Of a stretch of 64,000 nt of DNA, positions 11,265 through 24,030 are shown one piece after another. Position 1 is the stretch's first letter; the number at the start of each line of letters is the position of its first letter. The DNA lies in assembly GCA_023614405.1 (NCBI GenBank), contig JAJUPC010000226.1, forward strand, positions 310,001 through 374,000. Reading direction: 5' to 3'. The stretch comes from Avena insularis. Lineage: Eukaryota > Streptophyta > Magnoliopsida > Poales > Poaceae. The notes beneath the pieces were generated by a model. The model was not told the origin of the DNA, ran no database searches, and was given only the letters and a program-made list of their open reading frames with translations. The position numbers and the translations under genes were made by a program.

Positions 11265-14176
11265 GTGCGTTACTTTACCCATGAGAGATATTAGATTTGT
11301 TGCACATCCGGGCATGCATTCCCGTTCACACTTCCTTGGTATGAGGCCCAGACTAAGATCCAATCCAACCACTGTCCTTCTCCGCGACCCCGCATACACC
11401 ACAATTGTTGTATGCCCAAACTCAAGATAGAATTTCCCCCGTATAAAACGGCTATATCTTAGTTGGATACACACAACAACCATTAACACTAGAAACCTGT
11501 CTTTTGTAAGCCCAGATCCACGGTAGACTTTTCCCTATATAAAACGGCTATACCCATGATCTATAACTTACAAATGCCCAGAACAGTGTCCAATGCATGC
11601 GAAAGGGAGCCGATCCAACTGACTTCTCCATCCCATTTCAAATCTCATGGTTAACGCGTAATATACGGCGCAAGAATCACTGACGACATTGGTTGTTAAG
11701 TCCTATATAATATGTTCCTTTACCACCGGAACTTTCATAGAAGGTTATTACCTCATGGTAAATAACCTATAATCATATTATTATAAAATAGTGTTTTCTG
11801 ACCTTTTTCAAATGTAGGTGATGACAACACTGAATTTGCAAAATACTTTACAGAAAATATTCAAAGGACATTAGAAAGTGTGAACTTGCCTTGATATAGA
11901 GGAGTATTGTAGTCGAATGTTTCGACTTGACCCTAGACCTCGGGTTCTATAAGAATACCATCATTGTCCGGTAAGGACAATGTTTAAAGAATCAATATGT
12001 TGTTATGCATAAGTAATGAGATGCATAATGTAAAGTCCCAAGTAATTACCCAACCGTTACAAGTGAGTTGTATTTGGAGGATTTGTTTAGGATGTGATTT
12101 ATCTTTAAGTTTTCTTCATAAAAGAGAGTAGTTGTAAGGGTTTTTGGATAACATTTAAGACATGAAAGTAAGGTACAATTGTAATACAATTCTAGATTGG
12201 GTGATATCATGTAATCATTACAAGGTTTATGTTAGTTTTGTTATGGCTTAAAAAATGGTATAGTGTTTCTTTTGAAGTGGCAAAAAGAATAACATTTGAA
12301 GAAAATATTATTTATGTTAAGTTAATCAACTCTAAAGATTAATAAGATTAAAGTGATGGTTTAGGATAAGGTTTAAATGATCTTGAGACATTATATATCT
12401 AGCTTATGATATATCAGACCAAAGTTAACTATAAAAATATAATTGGTCTTGGGATACAACATTTATGGTAATTAACAATAACTAGGATTTTTCCTAAGCA
12501 TAATGAAATTTAGTATTAAAGACTTAAAGATAGCATATTTAATATTTATAGATTATACTATAAGATTTTCTTATACAAAGAAAATAGGTGAATTTATTTT
12601 ATTATATATTTAGTGAATACCAAGTTTGTTAACTATAATTATATATGAATTGAGATCACCTACTTCTAATTTAAGTTAATGATTTGCAATACTAACTCTG
12701 TAAATCTTGGACTTATAGTTGATTAAATATTTTCAAAGAATATTATAAAATTGATTGTTTATATTTGGATAGCATCCTAAATTATAATTATAGGTTAAAC
12801 TATTTCAGAGTTAAAAGATTGTGTTTGAGCATTATCAATTAATTATTTCTGACTTAGGAAATAATGCTAAATAATTAACAAAACAACTATCTCATTTTAA
12901 TAATTGAAGATATATGATCTAAGAATTTTAAAATGTTTTTGAGGAATACTATATTTAGTATTATTCTAGTAAGTATTCTTACTTAAAATCTTGAAATTGA
13001 ATTTTATTTATCTTTAGGTATTATCTTGATTTTTTTATAAAATTTCTCAACTATTGAATGTCTTTAAATATTTTTTTTAAGTTTTATTTGTAAAAAATTT
13101 AAGTTAGTATTTTTATTAGATAAGGGATTTATTTTTATGCATGAAATTGATTTTTATTTAATTTTAGGATTTTTTCTGAATTCATTAAATTTCATTTAGT
13201 TATTTAAAGGTGTTAATGTCTATTTGCATTTTATTAAACCTAAATAAATATGATTATATATTCTTAGGTGGAGATTATTTTAATAAACATTTTGATGTAT
13301 TGAATACATTTTTACGATTTTTCTACATTTTTCTAAAAATAAAATAGTGTACATGGGTATCTTGGTCATTACTTTATTGTAGCTTTTTCTTCTGACCTCC
13401 TTTTCTTTTTATTCAGGTCTGTTTGGTTGGCAACATAACTGGCTCGACCTAGCCAGGTCTGGCTCGAGGTCAACCTGACCCCGGTCCCTTCACCCCTCTC
13501 ACATCTCGCTCCTAGAACAAACCCGATCCTCCCGTATGCGACGCCCACCGCCGCCGCTCGCCAAATCCTGGCTAACACTGGTTGCTACGGCCACCGCCGC
13601 CAGCCATCCTAGCTCCACCTATCTCAGACCTACTCATCCCTCCAATTCGATTTGTGAATGACGCCCTATTGATCTCGCCCCCTTCAATTATCTGGTTCTA
13701 GGGTTCTTGCTGCCCCTAGATCTAGAGGTTGATGTTGACCTGTTGGTTTGTGGTGTTGTCTTGGTGATGCGGAGAGGGTCTGGTGGTGGTGTGTTCGTGT
13801 CGCTGGCCATAGCTGCTTGCGGTGACGAGCTGGTGTTTTGCCGGTGTGGTAATGTGGCATCCCGCAAAACCACTACTAGAAAATCGCGTTATTTTTGTGC
13901 ATTGCATCATCATGACCGCATGCTCATGTCATCATGCCACATTGCATTTGAGCATAGTCATCATCATGCATTTGTTTGTCTGAAACTATTTTTCGAAAAA
14001 CATATTTTTGTTCTCTAAATACCCGCCTTTATTTCAAATCCAAAACCCGGGTCTCCGGATTATTTCGTTTCGTCTACCAACGGTTTTCAAAAGCCCCATT
14101 TTTAAATATTAAAATATTTATTTTATTTTTAGGGGCAGCCATACCGGGCCGATCCGACCCAGTCGGCCATCCCCAG

Positions 14177-14183
14177 TATAAAA
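14177..14183 (+). promoter_or_regulatory. Putative TATA box of L 5' LTR
   Basis: TATAAAA lies in CCAGTATAAAACCG, about 325 bp into the LTR, ahead of a GC-rich leader. It is conserved at 19161-19167 in the 3' LTR. Confidence 0.6.
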
Positions 14184-15224
14184 CCGATCTACCTAAATCT
14201 TTTTCTATCCCAATCTAATCTACCCACCCTTCCTCCACCTCATCCCACCAACCCAACCTGAGCCGCCACCCTCAGCCCATCCTCTCCACCTGTCCACCTC
14301 GCCCCACCCCACCTTTTCCACCAATTTTTCCTCGCCATACTTCCACACATGGACCACCAACCTGGCAGATCCCAACCCCTCCCCACCTGGTCGCCACTAA
14401 CCGCCCCAGCCCACCATCCTGGCCCCACTCCCGGTCCCACCACCCACCAACTCCCCGCGTTTCTCCCTCCCCACGCTCATGAGCCTGCCCGTCTCTCTCT
14501 GCTTTCGCCCGGCCCGCCTCCCGCCTCCTTCTCCGCCGAAGGCCTCATCTCCTCGTGCTCGGTGTTCGCCGCCTCCACCTCCCTCGCCACAAGCCTGGCC
14601 ACGCCGCCTTCCCTCCTCGTCTCCCTCTTCTGGCGCCGCCAGACACCTCAAGCGTCCAGCGCCGCTGTCACCTCCGCCTGAAGGTCAGCCGTGCCCCTGA
14701 GGCCTTCGCCATCATGTCGCACGCTCGCCGGCCCTTCCTCGGCCCGCCTCTGGCCCCGATCTTCCTCTGCCTCTCCTCGTGTTCCCCGGCCACCACCGTC
14801 TCCCGCCGGCCTCCTCCTCCCGGCCGACCTCAAGCCACCGGACCCGCCACGCAGAGCACCGCCGCCAGGAGGTCCTCCCCGAGCCCGCCTCTCCACATGC
14901 AGTTGTCGCCGACCATCGTGTCCGCCTCACGTCAGCGGCGACCTGCGCCGACCCGACTCGACTCTCCTTGCGCAACAGCGACCGGTCAACCACGATCTAG
15001 CTTCTACTCGATTCAGTACACCGCCGCTCTGTCCTACTCCCTGCCGATGGTATTCAGTTGTGTGGAGGATTGGTCCGTTACTTGTGGCCGGGTATTCTGA
15101 TCGTGCTTGGGTGCTCGAGGTACTTCAGGTCGATCCCTCTTTTCAACGGAATTGGCGCAGACAGGGATACTACAGGAATCAATTTGGTTCTCGTCGCCAC
15201 CGGAGATGCAAGACTGAACACTCG

Positions 15225-15775
15225 ACACGCCAAGGTCTCTTTCCCGGAACGCCATGTTCTCCCTCACGGATCCGGCATTCAACCCGATGAACCATCGACG
15301 TTGAACCCTCGGAACGACAAGTTATCCATCCTAGAACGCCATGCCCTCCTACGAGGATCCGGTGCCGCCGGTATGCCAAGTTCTTCTCGGGACATCGAGT
15401 TCGCCATCACGGATGACAAGCACGCCTTCATGGAACCGAAATCACGGGATCCGCAAGACCTTCTTCCCGGAACACCAAGTACTTCCTTCCCGGATGCCAA
15501 GGTCGTCGACACGGATGCGCCAAGTACTTCTTCGAGGACGCCAAGTTCTTCGCCCTGCATGCCAAGACCGACTCGATGGCGCGGACCCGACAAGATCTTC
15601 GCAATGACAAGATCGACACCGACCAGGATGAATCCGATGCGCCCCAACGCCGAACCAAGTCCTTCTTCGCGGAACGCCAAGATCTACTTCCGTTGTCCGA
15701 GACCGATCCCATCGAACCTCGCCTCCGAACTCGCCAACCCCGAACCCCTCGGAGCCCAAGTTCGCCGAACCCTAA
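15225..15775 (+). repeat. Degenerate GCCAAGTNCTTC repeat array in L 5' LTR
   Basis: About ten variants of (A/T/G)(C/T)GCCAAG followed by T(T/A)CTTC recur at irregular spacing of 25-60 bp, often preceded by CCCGGA or GCGGA. The array is conserved at 20088-20640 in the other LTR. Confidence 0.65.
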
Positions 15776-17060
15776 TGTGATTCCCTATCCGAGACCCCCT
15801 ATTTTTATAATATATGACATTTTACTTGTTGCATATCAACTTGTTGCATTAAATCATTCATGTCGCATACATGTGTGTGGTTTGGGGGCCTTATGCCGAT
15901 TCACCTAAATAAAATATGGGATTCATATGCGGGCAAATCTAGCCTAATATTGGCCCCATTTAAATTTGTGTAGCGAACCGATGCTATATTTGGTCTTGTT
16001 AAGACAACATTTAAATTGCGGGTATCTAAACAACATGAACCATCCAATAAATTATCGGGACCCCGGTTCCGCTTAATATGACCTAATTGCATCGCACCTT
16101 TGCCATGCCATACATCATACATGCATCATGCCGATCTTTTGCCATAGTAATAAATAGTGCATCCGGTGTTTCTTCTAGTGTTTTGGATCTTCGCGGATAA
16201 GGCCGTTGAGTTGATGCGAGTGTCGATCCGATCTTCGGATGAACCTTCGACAATGTTTTTCAGGCGAGCATCTCCCCCTTTCTACCTATCTTACTTTTAT
16301 AATATTTATTCCCTCCTGTTGGTCTATTGCTATCTGTGTTGCGATGCTCTAGTTTTCGTACCCGTGATATCCCTTGCAGCCTTATATTGCCTTGGACACA
16401 TCCTATTACCTGTTGATTGGTAGATAGTTGGACTTGCGCGTCGTAGTCGCTTGCTCGTCGCTGTTATGCGTCGCACCAGCACTACGCTTGTTGGAGTATT
16501 GCCGCATGTTTTATGTTGAGATGATCTTGGCTTTAATTACTGTTTAATAACTAAAATTTGAAGTAGGTAAATGCAGAGGCACAGTGGGCAATAGATGTTA
16601 TTTGGTTGTTAACCGTTCACTTGTGTCCCAGGGACCCGAGTTCCCGACACTGCTCCGAGATCGAGGCGCTAACCACGTGGGGTGTGTGGCACCCCATCGA
16701 TTAGTACCTGATTTCAAAGTATTGTACCGGAGCCACAATTAGTTTGGGGCTTTATTACTATCTGTACTTATGCCATGCTTTATCGCTTAATTTAAATTAT
16801 GCGAGGTAATGACCAGACTGCTTAGGACCATGACACGTTTTTATTTGACGACAAGCCCACCACACTTTCGGGTTCCCGATGCTTATACCGCCTACACAAA
16901 CCCCGAGTCCGTCTCGAGACCGCCGACTTCGCTATGGTAGCTTAGTGGGGTGGCCCCATGTACTTGCTTTGGGTCCGAAGCGTCATGACTTAGGCCCCAC
17001 GACATACCGATGGGTGTATGTTAACCGATCCGCAAAAGGGTCAAGTGCGTGTGGATACTT

Positions 17061-17116
17061 TGGTGCCCCTCAGGTTAAATCTTTTCGAAAAGCCGTGTCC
17101 GCGGTTATGGACGACT
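17061..17116 (+). other. Conserved LTR module with CGGTTATGGAC (L 5' LTR)
   Basis: ACTTTGGTGCC, a CCCT-AGG remnant, TTTTCGAAAAGCCGTGTCCG and CGGTTATGGACGACTTGGAGC occur in order. The counterpart in the 3' LTR (21938-21998) has CCCTCAGGG but a damaged GTCC-ATGTTATGGAC. It matches modules in H, D, C and I. Confidence 0.6.
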
Positions 17117-18042
17117 TGGAGCACAGTTCTCGATCATAGACAACTATAACTAAAGTTTACTGTTATAAATTGAGTTGTATCCGATATGACTAGTAATCAG
17201 ATTCACTGCTTCGGAATGGCTAAATAAAAGTACCAACAACTGCGGGGTTTGGGGTATCTCATGCTAATTGTATCTGACTAGTAAGTGTTGCAACTACAAC
17301 GGAATGGTTAACTAAAAGTGCCCACTGCTTATTATATCAGACGACTATCTATACCGACTAGTAATTGCCGCAACGATAACTGAATAAATAAAATCGCCTA
17401 ACTGTGTGAGTTCCTCGGTTGACTTCCTCCTGTTGGTCTCGAGGGGGAAAGACCAGGATGGGTATGTTTGGTGGTAGAATCAGGTTGGTTCCGAATAGGT
17501 CTTTCTTATCCCTCTCTGATAGCCGTCAGTTATCTCGAGTCTCTATAGGTTGTTTAGTGCATGCTGCACGCCGCTAGCCCACCATACCTATGTAGGCGAG
17601 GACCGCAATTCTAGTCTCGCCGCAATCGCCTCGATCGACCGCTTCTCTTTTTTCCTTTGCCCTTTGTCGGCACCCCTTTTGTTTAAGCAGGTTTTGAGAT
17701 CGACGTCGTTAGTGGTTACCCTTCCGGCTTGGCTCGGGCAGGGTTATGGACGCCATTGGTTATTCTTCGTAATGTTAGCTCAATTTGCATCTTGTCCGCA
17801 TTTCGGACGCCATATCGCTTTTCAAGGTGATTTGGACCTTTGTATGCAGATATCTCGTATTCTTGACTCATGGAGTCGTTGATGTATATATCTGTTGGGT
17901 TCCATCGTGGACTATTGTGTAATGATATTACTGCTTTCCACCAAGACGCAAGTGCCTGGTGGGGACCTTTGAATCGTTTCTATGAGGGTTTGGCGGGAAT
18001 CGCTAAAACTTGCATAGGGCCGATTCTGAGGGTGTTACAGAG

Positions 18043-18054
18043 TGGTATCAGAGC
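18043..18054 (+). other. Primer binding site of L (initiator tRNA-Met)
   Basis: TGGTATCAGAGC, complementary to the 3' end of plant initiator tRNA-Met, starts 4 bases after the 5' LTR end at 18039. Confidence 0.92.
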
Positions 18055-18836
18055 TCAGCAGTTGCGATACCCCACAAGTCCAGCCTGTAGGATAACCTAG
18101 CTAATGGCCGAAGTAGAGTGTCAAAACTATTTTTGCAAAATCGGTTGGATAGTTCTGATTAGGTCTGATTTTACTCCTTACCCCTCTGCTGCTCCCCTCT
18201 CACCTCTGCGTGTTTTGAATATGCTCTCTTCTCTCTCTTTGAGTCCAGGATTTCTCGTGGTTGGGTTCCATCGTACCTTCAGGGTTTCGCTTCCTCCTTT
18301 GGTAATGGTGTTCTACCATCCGGTGTTCATGATATCTGAGGAATCCGTCTTCTGTGGTACCATTCTTTGTTCCTTGTTTGTGCCTTCCGTTGTTTTCCGA
18401 CGCGATGACATCATCTACGCTAGGTCCGATGCAGAGCCTGCATCACTCCTTTGTTCCGAACCTTGATTGTCGAGATCTTCAGTCTGATTCCGCGAATGGT
18501 TGCACACTTTTCTACCGATTGTGCAGAGTAATAGTTTGGGTGCGTGATGGATTGGCCCCCATGCCGACTACTCACTCTATTCGCTTGTGTACATTGAAGT
18601 GGATGAGAATGCATCGGTTCTCTCTTTCCATCGAAGTTAGAGGTGGATTGATTGGTTGATACCTCTACCTCCGACCTTTTGTTCCCGGAGTGTTCTCTCG
18701 ACGATCACGGACAACGACCTCTTGTTAGTGGTGTCGCGAGGATCTACACGAAGCGAGAAGACGCAGATCGCCGACCTTCCTTCTGGTACCATGAGGCGGA
18801 TCTCGAGGGCGAGATCCATTGTTAGTGGTGTCGAAT
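18055..18836 (+). mobile_element. L interior, non-coding
   Basis: The 0.78 kb has no convincing reading frame and no retroviral motif. Near its end is an 8-bp-stem hairpin (18798-18817), then TTGTTAGTGGTGTCGAAT, a degraded polypurine tract, directly before the 3' LTR. Confidence 0.8.
18798..18817 (+). other. Pre-polypurine hairpin of L
   Basis: GGATCTCG-AGGG-CGAGATCC is a perfect 8-bp stem, 19 bases before the 3' LTR. The outer pairs are GG/CC where element C has AA/TT. Confidence 0.7.
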
Positions 18837-19160
18837 TGTGGCATCCCGCAAAACCACTACTAGAAAATCGCGTTGTTTTTGTGCATTGCATCATCATGAC
18901 CGCATGCTCATGTCATCATGCCACATTGCATTTGAGCATCGTCATCATCATGCATTTGTTTGTCTGAAACTATTTTTCGAAAAACATATTTTTGTTCTCT
19001 AAATACCCGCCTTTATTTCAAATCCAAAACCCGGGTCTCCGGATTATTTCGTTTCGTCTACCAACGGTTTTCAAAAGCCCCATTTTTAAATATTAAAATA
19101 TTTATTTTATTTTTAGGGGCAGCCGTACCAGGCCGATCCGACCCAGTCGGCCACCCCCAG

Positions 19161-19167
19161 TATAAAA
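19161..19167 (+). promoter_or_regulatory. Putative TATA box of L 3' LTR
   Basis: TATAAAA is in the same context as at 14177. Confidence 0.55.
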
Positions 19168-20087
19168 CCGATCTACCTAAATCTTTTTCTACCCCAATCT
19201 AATCTACCCACCCTTCCTCCACCTCATCCCACCCAATCGGAGCTCGCCACCTCAGCTATCCTCCCTCCTTCCACCAACCACCTTCTGCCACCTCGCCCCA
19301 CCCCATCGCCCAGCCACACCAATTTTTTCTCACTTTCCACATGATTTGTGACCACCAAACTCAGCGCCAGATCCCAACCCCCACCTGGTCGCCACCAACC
19401 GCCCCAGGCCCACCATCCTGGCCCCACTCCCCTGGTCCCACCACCCACCAACTCCCCGCGTTTCTCCCTCCCACGTCATCTCCTCTTCAAGGCCCACGCC
19501 AGGCACCTTGCATCCCTCGCCGCGCCATGCCCTCCGCCGAAGGCCGGGCCACAGCTCCTCCTCGGAGGCCTCGCTCGCCGTCACGCTGGCCGCCCTTCTC
19601 GCCCGCCTCTGGCCCCGATCTTCCTCTGCCTCTCCTCGTGTTCCCCGACCACCACCATCTCCCGCCGGCCTCCTCCTCCCGGCCGACCTCAAGCCACCGG
19701 CCCCGCCACGCAGAGCACCGCCGCCAGGAGGTCCTCCCCGAGCCCGCCTCTCCACATGCAGTTGTCTCCGACCATCGTGTCTGCCTCCTCACGTGCAGCA
19801 GCGACCTGCGCCGACCCCCGACCCCGACTCTCCTTGCGCAACAGCGAACGGTCAACCACGATCTAGCTTCTACTCGATTCAGTCCACCGCCACTCTGTCC
19901 TACTCCCTGCCGATGGTATTCTGTTGTGTGGAGGATTGGTCCGTTACTTGTGGCCGGGTATTCTGATCGTGCTTGGGTGCTCGAGGTACTTCAGGTCGAT
20001 CCCTCTTTTCAACGGAATTGGCGCAGACAGGGATACTACAGGAATCAATTTGGTTCTCGTCGCCACCGGAGATGCAAGACTGAACAC

Positions 20088-20640
20088 TCGACACGCCAAG
20101 GTCTCCTTCCCGGAACGCCATGTTCTCCCTCACGGATCCGGTTACCCGAACCCGATGAACCATCGACGTTGAACCCTCGGAACGACAAGTTATCCATCCT
20201 AGAATGCCATGCCCTCCTACGAGGATCCGGTGCCGCCGGTATGCCAAGTTCTTCTCGGGACATCGAGTTCGCCATCACGGATGACAAGCACGCCTTCATG
20301 GAACCGAAATCACGGGATCCGCAAGACCTTCTTCCCGGAACACCAAGTACTTCCTTCCCGGACGCCAAGGTCGTCGACACGGATGCGCCAAGTACTTCTT
20401 CGAGGACGCCAAGTTCTTTGCCCTGCATGCCAAGACCGACTCGATGGCGCGGACCCGACAAGATCTTCGCAACGACAAGATCGACACCGACCAGGACGAA
20501 TCCGATGCGCCCCAACGCCGAACCAAGTCCTTCTTCGCGGAACGCCAAGATCTACTTCCGTTGTCCGAGACCGATCCCATCGAACCTCGCCCCCGTCGAA
20601 CCCTGTCAAACCCCGAACCCCTCGGAGCCCAAGTTCGCCG
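20088..20640 (+). repeat. Degenerate GCCAAGTNCTTC repeat array in L 3' LTR
   Basis: This is the counterpart of 15225-15775, with few differences, including a short replacement around 20133-20155 and another near 20590-20615. Confidence 0.6.
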
Positions 20641-23600
20641 AACCCTAATGTGATTCCCTATCCGAGACCCCCTATTTTTATAATATATGACATTTTACTT
20701 GTTGCGTATCAACTTGTTGCATTAAATCATTCATGTCGCATACATGTGTGGTGTTTGGGGGCCTTATGCCGATTCACCTAAATAAAATATGGGATTCATA
20801 TGCGGGCAAATCTAGCCTAATATTGGCCCCATTTAAATTTGTGTAGCGAACCAATGCTATATTTGGTATTGTTAAGACAACATTTAAATTGCGGGTATCT
20901 AAACAACATGAACCATCCAATAAATTATCGGGACCCCGGTTCCGCTTAATATGACCTAATTGCATCGCACCTTTGCCATGCCATACATCATACATGCATC
21001 ATGCCGATATTTTGCCATAGTAATAAATAGTGCATCCGGTGTTTCTTCTAGTGTTTTGGATCTTCGCGGATAAGGCCGTTGAGTTGATGCGAGTGTCGAT
21101 CCGATCTTCGGATGAACCTTCGACAATGTTTTTCAGGCGAGCATCTCCCCCTTTCTACCTATCTTACTTTTATAATATTTATTCCCACCTCTTGGTCTAT
21201 TGCTATCTGTGTTGCGATGCTCTAGTTTTCGTACCCGTGATATCCCTTGCAGCCTTATATTGCCTTGGACACATCCTATTACCTGTTGATTGGTAGATAG
21301 TTGGACTTGCCAGAAGTCGCTGCTCGCTGTTGCGTGTCGACCAGTACCACAGTTGTTGGAGTATTGCCGCATGTTTTATGTTGGAGATGATCTTGGCTTT
21401 AATTACTGTTTAATAACTAAAATTTGGAAGTAGGTAAATGCAGAGGCACAGGTGGGCAATAGATGTTATTTGGTTGTTAACCGTCCACTTGTGTCCCGTA
21501 GAGACCCCGAGTTCTCGACACTGCTCGAGATCGAGCGCGCTAACCACAGGTGGGGTGTGTGGGCACCCCTATCGATTAGTACCTGATTTCAAAGTATTGT
21601 ACCGGGGCCCACAATTAGTTTGGGGCTTTATTACTATCCTGTACTTATGCCATGCTTTACTGCTTAATTTAAATTATGGAGGTAATCGCACTGCAGACTG
21701 TTTAGGACCGTGACACGTTTTGCAGATCGACAAGCCCAGCCACACTTTCGGTTCCCAATAAGCATACCGCCTACACAAACCCCGAGTCCGTCTCGAGACC
21801 GCCGACTTCGTTTGGTAGCTTAGTGGGGTGGCCCCATGTACTTGCTTTTGGGTCTGGGAAACGCCATGACTTAGGCCCCGCCGACATACCGATGGGTGTA
21901 TGTTAACCGATCCGCAAAAGGGTCGGCGCGTGTGGATACTTTGGTGCCTCCCTCAGGGTTAAATCTTTTCAAAAGCCATGTCCATGTTATGGACGACTTG
22001 GAGCACAGTTCTCGATCATAGACAACTATAACTAAAGTTTACTGTTATAAATTGACTTGTATCCGATATGACTAGTAATCAGATTCACTGCAACGGAATG
22101 GCTAAATAAAAGTACCAACAACTGCGGGGTTTGGGGTATCTCATGCTAATTGTATCTGACTAGTAAGTGTTGCAACTACAACGGAATGGTTAACTAAAAG
22201 TGCCCACTGCTTATTATATCAGGACGACTATCTATACCTGACTAGTAATTGCTGCAACGATAACTGAATAAATAAAACTGCCAACTGTGTGAGTTCCTCG
22301 GTTGACTTCCTCCTGTTGGTCTCGAGGGGGAAAGACCAGGATGGGTATGTTTGGTGGTAGAATCAGGTTGGTTCCGAATAGGTCTTTCTTATCCCTCTCT
22401 GATAGCCGTCAGTTATCTCGAGTCTCTATAGGTTGTTTAGTGCATGCTGCGCTGCCGCTCAGTCCACCATACCTATGTAGGCGAGGACCGCCGAATTCTA
22501 GTCTCGCCGTGTACTGGCCTCAGTACTGACCGCTCTCTCTTTTTTCCTTTGCCCTTTGTCGGCACCCCTTTTGTTTAAGCAGGTTTTGAGATAGACGTCG
22601 TTAGCAGGGTTACCCTTCCGGCTTGGCCTGGGCAGGGTTATGGACGCCATTGGTTATTCTTCAGGGCTCTTAGCTCAATTTGCATCTTGTCCGTACTCGG
22701 ACGCCGTATCGTTTTCAAGGTGATTTGGACCTTTGTACTGTATATCTGTATTCTTGACTCATGGAGTCGTTGATGTATATATCTGTTCTGTGGGTTCCAT
22801 CCTGGACTATTGTGTAATGATATTACTTCGTTTTCCACCCGCACGCAAGTGCCTGGTGGGCACCTTTGAATCGTTTCTATGCGGGTTTGGCGGGAATCGC
22901 TAAAACTTGCATAGGGCCGATTCTGAGGGTGTTACAGGTAATGTCCAGCACCGCCGGTACTTCTCCTTGGATGTCTTGGTTGCGTCCTAGGCGCGGGTTG
23001 CAGCGCCTCTAGGTGCTCCTCGTGCCGCCGCCCTGGCTCCCATCACCTCTATGTCACCACCGTCTACTTCCTCTTCTTGTTATGCGAGGCCAATCGGGTA
23101 AGTTTCTTTCTATCTCACTCTCTCTCGGTATGAATCCTAATTCGTGTTCCACACTTCGGTTCTTGATACATTATAGTAGCTTTGCTACATAACTTGCTTA
23201 ATGAATTTGGCTTGAAAATTTATCTATCTGAATTGGATAGTGGATGGTACTGGTTTGTGACTCCAGAATAATGAATTTATTCTTATATAAGGTTTGGTTG
23301 GTTGTTGAGATGATCCAATATTAATCTGTTTTGATTTAGTTGGCTTATTGAATTGTGTGGTATTGGCCTCATGCTAGCTAACCTGTGTTGTTGTGGAATG
23401 AGCCCCTTGGATTGGATATTCAGCCTGAGCTATTTATGCTCCTGGTTGGTACTATGTATAAGTAGCTTGCAGTATTTTCCTTGAGCTGTGATGTTGGTTG
23501 TGGTGTGGTGGTCTCCTGGACATGTGCCATGCCCATGGTTTGTTTTAATTAAACTACTGGTTACTAGTTAGATTATTTGACCTGACTTTGCTCTAGTTTG

Positions 23601-23768
23601 GAACTTGGGAAAAAGAATCTGATTCTATGTCCTTGTTGATAGTAAAATGGTGTATATATTTGATTCCTTGATTCTCTTACAAGGAAAATGATAAATCTGT
23701 TTTAGATGGAATTATTGAGTGGTTGGTTAATATGATGATACTCCCTAATGGCTTTTGTGCATAAGACT

Positions 23769-23807
23769 ACCACTGCGGTGTCTCCATTTTGGAAGGTGCA
23801 CAGTGGT
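23769..23807. repeat. G LTR hairpin 1
   Basis: The outer stem is ACCACTG / CAGTGGT and the inner stem TCCA / TGGA. It is the first of three related hairpins spaced 170-270 bp apart. The copy in the right LTR (about 50309-50349) is more decayed. Confidence 0.6.
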
Positions 23808-24030
23808 AGATCTTGTGTGCATGATTTGTTGTTAGCTGGATTGACAAGACAAGATTGTGGTTGGTCATAATAAGTATTCTTTAAGTGATATGTTGGAATA
23901 TAAATTGAGTGATGATACTTGCAACTAATTGATTCCTATACTTTCTTACTAGGGAAATGATAAAAATGTCTTGTTTGAACAATCTTGATGACTATCTAAT
24001 GTGGAAACTAACCTTTGTGGCTTCTGCTGC

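Larger units (their letters stand above)
13853..18039 (+). mobile_element. L 5' LTR (4187 bp)
   Basis: It carries a TATA box (14177), a GC-rich leader, a block of GCCAAGTNCTTC-like repeats (about 15225-15775) and the CCGTGTCCGCGGTTATGGAC module (17092-17112). It differs from the 3' LTR mainly in two patches, 14220-14760 and 16430-17100; other parts are nearly identical. Large reading frames in it are broken relative to the 3' LTR. Confidence 0.9.
13853..22936 (+). mobile_element. Element L: non-coding LTR retrotransposon (LARD-like)
   Basis: Two long terminal repeats start TGTGGCATCCCGC and end GGGTGTTACA, and flank an interior of only 797 bp. The target duplication GGTAA is exact (13848-13852, 22937-22941), and the undisturbed site is present in the other G LTR at 49479-49483. 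A tRNA-Met primer site lies 3 bases after the 5' LTR. The interior holds no gag or pol. Such elements depend wholly on proteins from other retrotransposons. Large retrotransposon derivatives (LARDs) have similar LTR length but usually a longer interior, so L is an extreme form. Confidence 0.92.
18837..22936 (+). mobile_element. L 3' LTR (4100 bp)
   Basis: It begins TGTGGCATCCCGC and ends GGGTGTTACA. It is collinear with the 5' LTR but about 90 bp shorter, mostly because of the GC-rich patch 19205-19615. A 435-codon open frame (19341-20648) exists only in this copy. Confidence 0.9.

Noticed and set aside
13868..13885. CACTACTAGAAAATCG near the start of the L LTR resembles a CACTA terminus
   Set aside because: It is at the same position in both L LTRs (also about 18854), with no partner terminus, subterminal repeats or target duplication. 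It is part of the LTR or a coincidence.
19341..20648. 435-codon open frame in the L 3' LTR, the longest in the window
   Set aside because: It lies in a GC-rich LTR leader, is Pro/Ser/Arg low-complexity, and is broken by frameshifts in the otherwise similar 5' LTR. There is no domain.
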